A stretch of 64,000 nucleotides of DNA from Brevibacterium aurantiacum (GTDB taxonomy: Bacteria; Actinomycetota; Actinomycetes; Actinomycetales; Brevibacteriaceae): assembly GCF_900169065.1 (NCBI RefSeq), contig NZ_FXZB01000006.1:1-64000 (forward strand), written 5' to 3'. The first letter of the stretch is position 1, and each line of letters starts with the position of its first letter. Below the pieces are notes generated by a model, which worked only from the letters and a program-made list of their open reading frames with translations, searched no databases and was not told where the DNA came from. Both the position numbers and the translations under genes were made by a program. Below are positions 28,098 through 37,847 of this stretch, one piece after another.

Positions 28098-28616
28098 ATG
28101 AAGAAGCAGTCTGAGTTCGTCTACGATCTCAGGTCGATGGGATTGCTCGGTCATCCTGGTGAATGGGAACGGGTGAACACCACCCTGTCTGCTCCGGCGG
28201 ATCTCAAGATCGAAGTGATCGGGGTCGCAGAAGGTTCACCACTGGCACTCGAGCTGATGTTCGAAAGCGTGTCAGAGGGAATCTACGTGTCGGGCTCAGT
28301 CTCGGCCACGGCCCGCGGCGAAGATGTAAGGACTCTCGACGAAATCGAGTTGCCTATAGATGTCGACATCCAAGAGATGTACGTCTATGAGCAGGCCGAG
28401 GGCGACGAGGATTCCTATGTCATCGACCGCGATCAGCTCGACCTCGAGCCCGCGATTCGAGACGCTGTCGTAATGGCTCTTCCGTTCAGTCCGTCAAAGG
28501 ACGAAAGCGAAGAGTTCAGCTTCACCGTGGGGGAAGACCTCGAGGTGGACGAGAGCGAAGCGGATTCGCCGTTCGCATCATTGAAGAGTTTGTTGGATGA
28601 GAAGAAAGAGAGCTAG
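28098..28616 (+). CDS. YceD/DUF177 family protein
   Basis: The 172-aa protein matches the DUF177 (YceD) family, which almost always precedes rpmF; plant homologues act in 23S rRNA accumulation. Residues [17 protein letters not shown] near the N-terminus and the acidic C-terminus are typical. Bacterial members often have a Cys pair, which I do not see here. ATG at 28098 is chosen because GGAGG is 7 nt upstream; the GTG two codons earlier is too close. rpmF starts 2 nt after it. Confidence 0.85.
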   Translation: MKKQSEFVYDLRSMGLLGHPGEWERVNTTLSAPADLKIEVIGVAEGSPLALELMFESVSEGIYVSGSVSATARGEDVRTLDEIELPIDVDIQEMYVYEQAEGDEDSYVIDRDQLDLEPAIRDAVVMALPFSPSKDESEEFSFTVGEDLEVDESEADSPFASLKSLLDEKKES

Positions 28617-28618
28617 AC

Positions 28619-28822
28619 GTGGCTGTTCCAAAGCGTAAATTGTCGCGCAGCAACACCCGCCACCGTCGTTCGCAGTGGAAGGCACAGGCTCCTAGCCTGG
28701 TCAAGACTGTGGAGAACGGTCGCGTTGTGTACTCGCGCCCTCACCAGGCCAAAGTTGTCGAAGACGCAGCCGGCACCCCGCTGTTCCTTGAATACAAGGG
28801 ACGCAAGGTCGCTGACGTCTGA
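28619..28822 (+). CDS. rpmF: 50S ribosomal protein L32
   Basis: The 67-aa basic protein begins [20 protein letters not shown], the L32 signature. It has no cysteines, so it is the zinc-free (C-minus) form. GTG start. It lies between yceD and rnc with 2-nt and 3-nt gaps, giving a yceD-rpmF-rnc-mutM operon. Confidence 0.97.
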   Translation: MAVPKRKLSRSNTRHRRSQWKAQAPSLVKTVENGRVVYSRPHQAKVVEDAAGTPLFLEYKGRKVADV

Positions 28823-28825
28823 CCT

Positions 28826-29530
28826 GTGGACACTGACACCACAGCAGAACTGCAGAAGAGTCTCGGGATCGATATTGATCCCGAGACTTTTCGTCTCGCT
28901 TTAACTCACCGCTCCTTCGCTTTCGAAGCCGGCGGCATTCCCACGAACGAGCGCCTCGAATTCCTCGGCGACTCCGTCCTGGGCCTCGTGGCCACCGAGT
29001 CGCTGTACTACGACAACCCGGATCTGGCCGAAGGCTCACTGGCCAAGATGCGCTCCGCCGTGGTCAATACCCGAGCCTTGGCGTCGATCGCGCGCAGGCA
29101 CGGCATCGGCCCCCACATACTTCTGGGCAAGGGCGAAGAGCTCACCGGCGGACGCGACAAGGACTCGATCCTCGCCGACACCGTCGAAGCCCTCATCGGC
29201 GCGACCTTTGTCGCCCGGGGACGTGAAGAGGCCTTCGCATTCGTCCACCGACTCATCGATTCGATGCTCTCCGACGCTGTGAATCTTGGTGCCGGAATGG
29301 ACTACAAGACGACCCTGCAGGAAGCAGCGGCCGACCTTGACCTGGGTGCTGTGAGCTACGAGATCGTGTCCTCGGGACCCGACCACGCCATGGTCTTCAC
29401 CGCCACCGCCCTTCTGGGTGCCAACGGCTGGGGCACCGGCGACGGATCCTCGAAGAAGAACGCCGAAGCGGCAGCAGCGGAAGTCGCCGTCAAGGCCATC
29501 CGCACCATCTACCCGGACTACACGCGCTGA
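28826..29530 (+). CDS. rnc: Ribonuclease III
   Basis: The 234-aa double-strand RNA endonuclease processes rRNA precursors. NERLEFLGDSVLGL at 41-54 is the catalytic signature with metal-binding Glu and Asp; the second acidic site is DTVEALIGA near 116. The C-terminal third (about 160-234) is a dsRNA-binding domain. GTG start 3 nt after rpmF. mutM follows after 10 nt. Confidence 0.96.
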   Translation: MDTDTTAELQKSLGIDIDPETFRLALTHRSFAFEAGGIPTNERLEFLGDSVLGLVATESLYYDNPDLAEGSLAKMRSAVVNTRALASIARRHGIGPHILLGKGEELTGGRDKDSILADTVEALIGATFVARGREEAFAFVHRLIDSMLSDAVNLGAGMDYKTTLQEAAADLDLGAVSYEIVSSGPDHAMVFTATALLGANGWGTGDGSSKKNAEAAAAEVAVKAIRTIYPDYTR

Positions 29531-29540
29531 GGCATTCCTG

Positions 29541-30464
29541 ATGCCTGAGCTTCCCGAGGTCGAGAGCGTCCGTGTGGGCGTCCATGAATGGACTGCCGGC
29601 ACCACCATCACCGGCGCCGAGGTGATCGACCCCCGAATCCTGGGAACGACATCCCAGCGTCGCATCGATGCTTCCGCCGTCGACGGGTTCATCGCCGCTG
29701 TCACCGGTCGCCGGATCATCGCTGCCGAACGTCGCGGCAAGTTCATGTGGCTGACATTGGGGGAGGACCTCGGGGCCGGCCCGGCCGCCGAGCCGGCTGC
29801 CCCCGAACTCAGCCTGCTCGTCCACCTCGGCATGAGCGGACAGCTGCGCGTCCACGATGCCGCTGACGAGATCCACCGACATACCCGGGCAATCCTTCGC
29901 CTTGAGCGGGGGAGTGAGAGCCTTCAGCTGCGCTTCATCGATCAGCGGATCTTCGGCCATCTCGGCGTACAGCCACTGGTGCATGCCTATGGTCGGCTCG
30001 TGCCCGCCTCGGCGAATCACATTGCAGCCGATCCTCTGGAACCGGCCTTCGAACCCGGACTCGCTCTCGAGCAGCTTGCTCGTAAGCGGACGGTGGTCAA
30101 ATCAGCGCTGCTCGACCAGTCCCTGGTCAGCGGCATCGGCAACATCTATGCCGACGAAGCACTGTTCCGCGCCGGAATCCACCCCCTGGCGATTCCCGCT
30201 CGCACGCGCAAGTCCCGTCTGGCCGCCGTTCTCGACTCCGCGACACGAGTCATGAGCGATGCCCTGGCTGTGGGTGGGACGAGCTTCGACGCGCTCTACG
30301 TCAATGTCAACGGCGAATCCGGCTACTTCGACCGTGCCTTGCTCGTCTACGGACGCGGCGGCCAGGAATGTGTGCGCTGCGGGACCGAGATCGAGAAGAT
30401 GACGATCGGTGGACGTGGCAGCCACTTCTGCCCGAACTGCCAGAAGCCGCCCCGCTACCGCTGA
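29541..30464 (+). CDS. mutM: Formamidopyrimidine-DNA glycosylase
   Basis: The 307-aa base-excision repair enzyme removes 8-oxoguanine and FaPy. It begins MPELPEVE with the catalytic Pro2 and Glu3. The conserved Lys lies in RRGKFMWL, and the C-terminal zinc finger is CVRCGTEIEK followed by FCPNCQ. A short Pro/Ala insertion follows the RGKF motif. ATG at 29541 is fixed by the need for Pro at position 2. The last 10 nt overlap the end of a convergent gene. Confidence 0.96.
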   Translation: MPELPEVESVRVGVHEWTAGTTITGAEVIDPRILGTTSQRRIDASAVDGFIAAVTGRRIIAAERRGKFMWLTLGEDLGAGPAAEPAAPELSLLVHLGMSGQLRVHDAADEIHRHTRAILRLERGSESLQLRFIDQRIFGHLGVQPLVHAYGRLVPASANHIAADPLEPAFEPGLALEQLARKRTVVKSALLDQSLVSGIGNIYADEALFRAGIHPLAIPARTRKSRLAAVLDSATRVMSDALAVGGTSFDALYVNVNGESGYFDRALLVYGRGGQECVRCGTEIEKMTIGGRGSHFCPNCQKPPRYR

Positions 30465-31000
30465 GGCGAGCCGGACTGCCCCTGAGACCAGCCGGGCTGC
30501 TGTCGCCCATGCTGCTGCCGGGAACCTCGTGACATCCGATTGAGGTGTGCGATGTGCCCATCGATCAGGGCCTGCTGCGCGCGCCCGTGGTCTTGGTGAC
30601 TGAGATAGGTCGTCGGCCAGGAAGGAGATTTCCAGAGGGCTGTGACCTCGACGAAACTGCCGTCTCTGAGGTGCGCGACCGCGGCCAGACGTGGGGGTGA
30701 ACCTGGCGGGGGTCGCACAATCCGGTGCACATCGTGCCAGGCGATGCTTCGAGCTCGACCGATGAATCCGCACCAGATGAAGCGATCGGGAGTGATCTCC
30801 AATCGTGCCCTAGACCCCATCCAGAAGTTGACTGCAGCACCGATGAACAGGAGGACAGGACCGAAGAGGAATATGATCATCCAGTCCTCCACGAATACGG
30901 AAAGAATGATCACCGTCGCGATGGCCAGAATCCCCATGCCGGTCAGCATCCACCCGACGACGAGTGACACCACGCCGTGGGTTCGGATGATCGTATTCAT
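30455..31000 (-). CDS. Membrane protein with PH-like domain
   Basis: The 181-aa protein has two N-terminal TM segments (about residues 8-35 and 42-62), then a domain opening ARLEITPDRFIWCGFIGRARSIAW, read here as a bacterial PH-like fold, then a Gln/Gly/Arg-rich tail. It resembles the interrupted gene just upstream (31098-31739), so the two look like a tandem duplication. The function is unknown. Its stop lies inside the 3' end of mutM on the other strand. Confidence 0.7.
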   Translation of the reverse strand: MNTIIRTHGVVSLVVGWMLTGMGILAIATVIILSVFVEDWMIIFLFGPVLLFIGAAVNFWMGSRARLEITPDRFIWCGFIGRARSIAWHDVHRIVRPPPGSPPRLAAVAHLRDGSFVEVTALWKSPSWPTTYLSHQDHGRAQQALIDGHIAHLNRMSRGSRQQHGRQQPGWSQGQSGSPQR

Positions 31001-31097
31001 TCGTCGTCGCTTCCTTCCCGCTGATCCGTCAGGCGCACGGCGCTATCTTCTCACGTCAGCGGCGCGGCAGGATGGGCGCCTGAGCCCATACCGTCCC

Positions 31098-31739
31098 TCA
31101 GCGCTGGTACCCAGTCGAGAACGTGGACCAGACATGGTGGAAGAGTCGAACGACCTCGTCCTCACTGAGGCCCTGGACTCCGGGCAGGAGAAGGAACGGC
31201 TGGTCGAAGCTCAGGTACGGGCGGGGACCGACTCGCAGCTGCCAATCACCGGGCTGCATGCGTACCCGGGCCTGAGCGCGCTGCGTCAGCGGCATGACGG
31301 TGCATCGGCCCCCGATGTCGTTTTTGACCGGCACATAACGGCGTTCGGGGGCGCGAAGATCTCTCCAAGGTATGTGGCCGATGCCGCGCAGGGAGATTCC
31401 GACAGCATCAAGGCGCACGGGAAGTTTCTCGGAGGCGATGCGCTCACGCTAGAGCAGACCCACGCCGACGAGAATCACTCCGACAAACAGACCCAGCACG
31501 CCAAGCAACGCGCCGACGATGATGCTGAGAGACCAGAATCCGACATCGCGGACAATGGCACCGATGATAATCAGCACCACTCCAGCGCCGGCTGCTGCGA
31601 ACGAGATTCCGATGGCAATGCTTCTCTTCCGTCGCCAACGAGACAGCGCTTCGGACGGTCGACCGGGCAACGTCACGCTGCCCTGGAATTCCAAGCGTTG
31701 CAGAATGCTGCTCAGCCCGGTCATCGAATCCATACACAC
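31098..31739 (-). pseudogene. PH-like membrane protein gene interrupted by in-frame TAG
   Basis: Reading from ATG-containing start 31739, the frame gives a 96-residue segment with two TM helices ending GVGLL, then a TAG at 31449-31451, and continues in the same frame without a shift (RERIASEKLPVRLDAVGISL...) to a stop at 31098. The 3' part (RGIGHIPWRDL) matches the PH-like half of the adjacent paralogue. So a single 213-codon gene has been cut by one nonsense codon, consistent with a TGG or CAG to TAG transition. The TM part and a GTG at 31418 could still be translated separately. A sequencing error cannot be excluded. Confidence 0.65.
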
Positions 31740-31771
31740 AGAATATAGCGGTGGCCAGCCGGGAACGAGAA

Positions 31772-31815
31772 CGAGGGCCGGGTTCCGCTCCGTTCGGAGC
31801 AGTACCCGGCCCTCG
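31772..31815 (-). terminator. Terminator of BCCT gene
   Basis: A 12-bp stem (CGAGGGCCGGGT / ACCCGGCCCTCG) encloses a second 5-bp stem (GCTCC-GTTC-GGAGC). It lies 20 nt past the BCCT stop codon in its reading direction. Confidence 0.75.
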
Positions 31816-31835
31816 GACCGTTGGTGACCGGAAGG

Positions 31836-33626
31836 TCAGCTCTGGCTTGTGCCTGTATCGTCGTCGGAGTCGTTCTCGATGTCCTCGGCCGGCAGCTCAG
31901 AGGTCTCGAGTCCGAAGACCGAACCGTCGTACTCGTTGACGGCCGTGGCGACCGACTGCTCGAGGACGTGGTTGGCCAGCTGTCCCTGAATGATCAGCGG
32001 ATCTCGGGAAAGGTCCTTCCAGACGGCCACACACAACAGCAGCATGACGATGACGAACGGCAATGCCGCCACGATCGTGATGTTCTTCAGACCCTCGAGA
32101 GCCTCGGCCGGGTCGGAACCTCCAGCCAGGAGCATCACCGCTGCCACAGCACCGGTAGCCACACCCCAGAAGAGGACGAGGCCCTTGCCGGGCTCTTCGC
32201 GGCCGTTGGCCGACAGCGTGCCCATGACGATCGACGCGGAGTCGGCACCCGGGACGAAGAAGATCGCGATGAGGATGACCGTGACGACCATCAAGATGAT
32301 GGCAATGGCGTTGGGCAGCGGCAGAGCGCCGAGGAGATCGAACAGGATCGTATCCATGTTGATGTCCGGTTCCCCGTCGACGATCTTCGCCAAGGCCTTG
32401 ACGGTGCCTTCGCCGCGCTCAGCACGTTCCTGGATGCCGATGGCGCCGCCACCGAAGATCGCGAACCAGATTGTCGAGACAACCGAAGGAACGATGAGAA
32501 CGCCGAGGACGAACTGACGCACGGTGCGACCGCGGGAGATGCGGGCGATGAAGAGGCCGACGAAGGGTGACCATGAGACCCACCAGGCCCAGTAGAAGAC
32601 GGTCCACGAGGACAGCCAGGTGTTGACGTCCTGGCCGTTGGCTGCGGTCCGCGACGCCATCTGCGGCAGATCCTGGATGAACGAACCGAGAGAGGAGGGA
32701 ATGACGTTGAGGATGAACAGAGTCGGTCCGCCGATGAACACGATGAGGGCGATGATGATCGCCAGGACCATGTTGATGTTCGACAGCCACTGAATGCCCT
32801 TTGCGACACCGGATACGGCCGAAGCGACGAAGGCTGCGGTGAGGATCGCAATGATGATGACGAGGATCGGCGAGGAGACATCGGACATGATGCCAGCCGA
32901 TTCGATGCCTCCGCCGATCTGGATCGCACCGAGACCCAGTGAACAGGCCGAGCCGAAGAGCGTGGCGAGGATCGCGAGGATGTTGATGACCTTGCCGCCG
33001 GCGCCGTTGACCGCACGTTCACCGAAGAGTGGGGTGAACATCGACGAGAACAGCTGGGAGCGTCCCAGACGGAAGGAGCCGTAGGCGACGCCGAGTCCGA
33101 CGATCGCGTACATCGCCCAGGGGTAGAGGGTCCAGTGGAAGAGCGTGGTACCCATCGAGGTGCCCATGGCCTCCGCAGTCGAACCATCGACCGTGTTCGG
33201 CGGGGGAGACATGTAGAAGAAGAGAGGCTCGCCGACCGCGGAGAACACCAGACCGATGCCCATACCGGTCGCGAACATCATCGAGATCCACGATGAGGTC
33301 TTGAACTGCGGCTTCTCATCGTCTCGGCCCAGCGGAATCCGCCCGAACTTGGACAGGGCGACGATGATGACGAAGATCGTGAAGACGGTGGCGGCGATGA
33401 CGAAGAGTCAGCCGAAGTTGTCCATCACGCCGGTCAGCAGAGTTCCTGCCACAGCACCGAGGCTGTCCGGAGAGAGGAAGCCCCAGACGACGAAGCCGAC
33501 TGCGAGGACGCCTGCCGTGAAGAAGACCACTTTGTCGACGCCCTTGCGGATGAGCGGCTTCTGCTTCGTGGTCGGATTCTTCAGGTGCCGTATCAGCTCC
33601 TGAGTCTTTGTCGTTTCACTGCTCAT
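31836..33626 (-). pseudogene. BCCT osmolyte transporter gene interrupted by in-frame TGA
   Basis: Two parts of one frame are separated only by a TGA at 33408-33410: a 72-residue N-terminal part with TM1 ending VMDNFG, and a long part continuing LFVIAATVF through the BCCT core (ATGMGIGLVFSAVGEP; WTVFYWAWWVSWSPFVGLF split). Family members usually have Trp at the stop position (NFGW), so a TGG to TGA change is the simplest reading. The full gene would have 596 codons, normal for betaine/choline/carnitine/ectoine carriers. A start at the internal ATG near 33281 would lack TM1-2. It is an osmoprotectant carrier by family. Confidence 0.75.
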
Positions 33627-33856
33627 AGGGATGCTTGCCGATCAGCGTGGCCGCAGTAAGTCCGCGGCCGGTCCCGGTCGGCGCTCCTTCCTGTTCATGG
33701 ACGGCGTTGATTGTCACCGGGCCGATTGGGGCGCTGAGTCCAAATTAGTCCGATTTTTCAGTTTCCTATCGGTTCACACCAAAGATCATTTCAGCTGAGA
33801 TGCGAGACGGGGTCAGACTTCGCCATGGTGCCGACGATTCTGCCCGGACATGGTCA

Positions 33857-33882
33857 AGGCCCCGTCGCGGACGACGGGGCCT
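33857..33882 (-). terminator. Terminator of tRNA-Asn
   Basis: A 10-bp perfect stem AGGCCCCGTC / GACGGGGCCT with a 6-nt loop begins 8 nt beyond the tRNA 3' end. Confidence 0.8.
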
Positions 33883-33889
33883 CGATCAG

Positions 33890-33962
33890 CTCCCCCGGCT
33901 GGGCTCGAACCAGCGACCCTTCGATTAACAGTCGAATGCTCTGCCAACTGAGCTACGGAGGA
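33890..33962 (-). tRNA. tRNA-Asn (GTT anticodon)
   Basis: A complete 73-nt cloverleaf: acceptor TCCTCCG/CGGGGGA with one G-T pair, D-arm GCTC-GAGC, anticodon stem TTCGA/TCGAA around the loop CTGTTAA (anticodon GTT), and T-arm GCTGG-TTCGAGC-CCAGC. CCA is not encoded. It lies divergently 86 nt from smc; a TAGAGT -10-like element lies upstream on the minus strand. Confidence 0.97.
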
Positions 33963-34048
33963 AAGACGCCGATTTCGGCGCACGAGGAAATACTCTATCA
34001 AAAGATTCGAGAATTGTTGGAACTCCTTCGGGATATGCTGGGTGGACA

Positions 34049-37000
34049 ATGCATCTCAAAAGCCTGACCCTGCGAGGATTCAAGTCCTTTGCCTCGGCGA
34101 CGACTCTCCGATTCGAGCCGGGCATCACCTGTGTTGTCGGCCCCAACGGATCCGGCAAGTCCAATGTCGTCGACGCCCTGTCCTGGGTGATGGGCGAGCA
34201 GGGAGCGAAGAATCTGCGCGGCGGCAAGATGGACGACGTCATCTTCGCCGGCACCTCCAAACGCCAGGCATTGGGCCGCGCCGAGGTGACCCTGACCATC
34301 GACAACACCGACGGAGCCATCCCCGTCGACTACACCGAGGTCACGATCTCACGCACCCTCTTCCGCACAGGGGGAAGCGAATACGCCGTCAACGGGACAC
34401 CGGCACGACTCCTTGATATCCAGGAGCTGCTCAACGACTCGGGCCTGGGCAAGGAGATGCACGTCATCGTCGGCCAGGGTCGTCTCGATGCGATCCTCCA
34501 CGCGGATCCGATCGAGCGCCGCAGCTTCATCGAAGAGGCCGCCGGCGTCCTCAAGCACCGGCGGCGCAAGGACAAGGCTGTGCGCAAACTCACGGGTCTG
34601 CAGACGAACCTCGATCGCCTCTCTGACCTGCGAACCGAACTCAACCGCCAGCTGGGGCCATTGGGCCGGCAGGCGGAGGCCGCACAGAAGGCCGCCACGG
34701 TCCAAGCCACACTGCGCGACTCCACAGCACGACTGCTCGCCGATGACACGGTGCGCCTGCAGTCCTCTTTGGCCTCGACCGCCAGCGCCGGCGGCGAGGA
34801 CGGAGGCGATCGCATCAGCGACCTCGAACATCGCCGCTCCCGCACCGAAGAGCGGCTGCAGGAGATCGAATCACGCCTGGGGACGCTCGATTCCGAACTC
34901 GAATACCTGCGCACCGCAGAGTCGCGCACCCAGACCCAGATCGTGCGGGCCAAAGGGATCGCCCAGCGCGCCGAGGACAAACGCGCACACCTGCTCTCCG
35001 AGGTCGCGAGCCTGGGCCGCCGCGAATCGAAATCACCGGAAGAGCTGAGATCCCAAGCCGAGCATCACCGGGAAGAGCTCGGCACCGCGGAGACTGCAGT
35101 GGAGGAATCCGCAGCAGCACTGGACCGCAGCCAGATGCGCAAGGAAGAACTCGCTCTGGCGCTGAAGAAGGCCGATGACGAGGTCAAAGCGGCACAACTG
35201 GCCATCACCGAGGCGATCAAGAACCGGTCGGCACTGCAGTCGAAGCACTCCCAGGCGCGTGAGCGCATCAGCGACCTCACAGCCCGAATCGAAGCTAACC
35301 GGACGGAGATCGACACCGCATCGGCCCGCATCGCCGAACGCCGCGAGGAACTGGCCACAGCTGAAGCCGCCGTCGAAGGGGTCGAAGCCGGGGAATCCGA
35401 ACTCGACACGGAATACGAGTCTGCCAACGAGGCTGCGACGTCGTTGGAGACTGAACTCGAGGGTCTGCGCGCACAGAAGGCGAAGACGGCCTCCGAGCTG
35501 GCCTCGGCGCAGGCCAGGGCCGAAGCCCTGTCACTGGGCACCGCGCTGGAAGCCGACCTCGAAGACATCCTCAACGCCGATCTGCCGGGTGTCGGTTCGG
35601 CGGTGACCGAACGACTGAGCGTGGCCACCGGGTTCGAGATGGCCGTGGCCGCTGCTCTGTCGAACACGGTCTCCGGTGTGCTCGTCGACTCCGGCCAGGT
35701 GGCGCTGACAGTGCTCGACCACCTCGGCGAGGACACGAACGTCCATCTCACGATTCCCGCCGGTGCGGGGTCACGCGGGGGAGCGGCGGGCAAGTCCAGC
35801 GCAGGCAAGGGGGCGAACCCGACAGCCGAGACGATGGCCAAGTCGCGGGCACTGCCCACGCTCACCGGCTCTGCCGACGGTAAGTCGACAGTGCGGTGGC
35901 TCACCGAGGTCGTCAGCAGCGATGTCCCCGAGCTCACCCAGCTCCTCAACGCTGCGCTGGAGACGGTCGTGTGCGTCGACGATGCCGGCAGTGCGCTGTC
36001 CGTCATCGACTCCCATCCCGAACTCACCGCCGTGACCATCCACGGGGAGATCGTGACCGCGACGCGGGTCAGTCGGGCACGCACCGCCTCGGGGACGCGG
36101 TTGGCCTCGCAGACCGCGCTCGAGGAGACCCAAGCCTCCATGTCCGAACTGCAGACAGCTCACAGCGGAGTCGAGACCGACATCGATCGGGTCGCCGCGA
36201 AGCTCACCGAAGCGAAGACAGTGGCCGCCGCGGCGCTTGAGAAGCTGCATTCCTCGGATGCGGCGATCATGGCCGCAGGCGAAGAAGTCTCACGAATCAC
36301 GAGCGACATCACCACAGCCCAAACCCGCCTGCAACGGGCCAAGGACAACGAGGTGGAGCTTGCGACACGGTTGGAGACGGCCGAACGTGATGCCCGCACG
36401 GCCGAATCCGCCCTCGCCGGGGCAGGGGACGTCGAAGAGGTCGTCGACACCACGGACCGCGACGAACTGAGCCGACAGGTCTCCCAATCCTCCGAAGACG
36501 TCATCGAGACCCGCATCAGCCACAAGGCAGCCACGGACCGGGCACGATTCCTCTCCGACAGGGTCGACTCCCTGCTGCGACAGGCAGCAGCCGAAGAAAG
36601 CGCACGCGAACAGACGCAGCGGACGATCGCCCGCAAGAAGCGGTCCGCGGCCTCGGCGGTGCTCATCGTCGAGACCGCACAGAACGCGACGGCACTCGCG
36701 GAGACGACAGTGACCGAACTGGCCTCCCAGATCCAGGTCCTCGTCGAAGAGCGCGGGCAGATGCGGGAGGAGAAGGGCCACCTCGGCGAGGAATTGGGCA
36801 CCACGCGCACCGAGCTGCAGCGGCTCAAAGATGCCGCGGCGGAAGCCGAACTCGCGAAGGAGCGGTTCCGACTCAAACTCGAGGAGATCGAGAACCGGGC
36901 AGGGGAGGAGACGGGACTGAGCCTGGAGCGGCTGGTCGAACTCTACGGTCCCCATACTCCGGTTCCTGCGTTCGGTGAGGACGAAGAGGAACGGCCCTAT

Positions 37001-37648
37001 GTGCGGGCCGAGGTGGAGAAGAGACACAAGCAGGCGACTGCCGCACTCAAACGCATCGGTACGGTCAACCCGCTGGCGCTCGAGGAGTACGAGGCGCTCA
37101 AGGAACGGCACCAGTTCCTCGAGAAGCAGATCACCGACATCGAAACCTCGAGGAAGGACCTGATGAAGCTCGTCGACGAGGTCGACCGGCACGTCGAACG
37201 GGTCTTCGCCGAAGCCTATGCGGACACCGCGCGGGAGTTCGAGGACATCTTCTCCCGACTGTTCCCCGGCGGTGAGGGTTCACTGAGCCTGACCGACCCC
37301 GATGACATGCTCACGACCGGCGTCGATGTCCACGCCCGGCCGGCGGGCAAGAAGGTCAAACGGCTGTCGCTGCTCTCCGGCGGGGAGCGGTCACTGGTCG
37401 CTGTGGCCATGCTGGTGGCGATCTTCAAGGCCAGGCCCAGCCCGTTCTACGTCATGGACGAGGTCGAGGCGGCCCTTGACGATCTCAATCTGTCCCGCCT
37501 GCTCACCGTGTTCGAGGAGCTGCAGGATTCCTCCCAGCTCATCGTGATCACCCACCAGAAGCGCACGATGGAGATCGCCGACGCACTCTACGGGGTGACG
37601 ATGCATGGGGACGGTGTGTCGAAGGTCATCTCGCAGCGGATCCCATGA
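34049..37648 (+). CDS. smc: Chromosome segregation protein SMC
   Basis: The 1199-aa ATPase organises and segregates the chromosome with ScpA/ScpB. VGPNGSGKSNVVDALSW near residues 30-46 is Walker A; LSGGERSLVAVAML near 1108 is the signature; FYVMDEVEAALDD near 1131 is Walker B. Long coiled-coil arms (about 170-500 and 670-1030) flank the hinge. The hinge holds a Gly/Ser/Ala/Lys-rich insertion (about 570-595). It is monocistronic-looking, between tRNA-Asn and a small membrane protein, keeping the mutM...smc...ftsY order but with ~3.5 kb of extra genes before it. Confidence 0.97.
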   Translation: MHLKSLTLRGFKSFASATTLRFEPGITCVVGPNGSGKSNVVDALSWVMGEQGAKNLRGGKMDDVIFAGTSKRQALGRAEVTLTIDNTDGAIPVDYTEVTISRTLFRTGGSEYAVNGTPARLLDIQELLNDSGLGKEMHVIVGQGRLDAILHADPIERRSFIEEAAGVLKHRRRKDKAVRKLTGLQTNLDRLSDLRTELNRQLGPLGRQAEAAQKAATVQATLRDSTARLLADDTVRLQSSLASTASAGGEDGGDRISDLEHRRSRTEERLQEIESRLGTLDSELEYLRTAESRTQTQIVRAKGIAQRAEDKRAHLLSEVASLGRRESKSPEELRSQAEHHREELGTAETAVEESAAALDRSQMRKEELALALKKADDEVKAAQLAITEAIKNRSALQSKHSQARERISDLTARIEANRTEIDTASARIAERREELATAEAAVEGVEAGESELDTEYESANEAATSLETELEGLRAQKAKTASELASAQARAEALSLGTALEADLEDILNADLPGVGSAVTERLSVATGFEMAVAAALSNTVSGVLVDSGQVALTVLDHLGEDTNVHLTIPAGAGSRGGAAGKSSAGKGANPTAETMAKSRALPTLTGSADGKSTVRWLTEVVSSDVPELTQLLNAALETVVCVDDAGSALSVIDSHPELTAVTIHGEIVTATRVSRARTASGTRLASQTALEETQASMSELQTAHSGVETDIDRVAAKLTEAKTVAAAALEKLHSSDAAIMAAGEEVSRITSDITTAQTRLQRAKDNEVELATRLETAERDARTAESALAGAGDVEEVVDTTDRDELSRQVSQSSEDVIETRISHKAATDRARFLSDRVDSLLRQAAAEESAREQTQRTIARKKRSAASAVLIVETAQNATALAETTVTELASQIQVLVEERGQMREEKGHLGEELGTTRTELQRLKDAAAEAELAKERFRLKLEEIENRAGEETGLSLERLVELYGPHTPVPAFGEDEEERPYVRAEVEKRHKQATAALKRIGTVNPLALEEYEALKERHQFLEKQITDIETSRKDLMKLVDEVDRHVERVFAEAYADTAREFEDIFSRLFPGGEGSLSLTDPDDMLTTGVDVHARPAGKKVKRLSLLSGGERSLVAVAMLVAIFKARPSPFYVMDEVEAALDDLNLSRLLTVFEELQDSSQLIVITHQKRTMEIADALYGVTMHGDGVSKVISQRIP

Positions 37649-37847
37649 TCGGCGGACCTTCGTCAGACGCCGATTTGGCAGGGATGTCCAGGGGAGTCCC
37701 AGGAAATTCTCCAACAGGCTCACGGCCCCTGAGCACAAATGTCGTGTGTTTGGACGATAGACTTGAGCACAGGGAAGCATTATCGAAAAGCTTGAGGAGC
37801 GGGACGTCCATGGCCGAGTCGGCTGAATCACGAGGTGACTCGAGAGC

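Noticed and set aside
33408..33410. Selenocysteine at the BCCT TGA
   Set aside because: The aligned family residue is Trp, no known BCCT selenoprotein exists, and no SECIS-like hairpin with conserved loop is evident just downstream.
35065..36141. Ser/Ala-rich minus-strand frame inside smc
   Set aside because: Antisense shadow of the coiled-coil codons of SMC.
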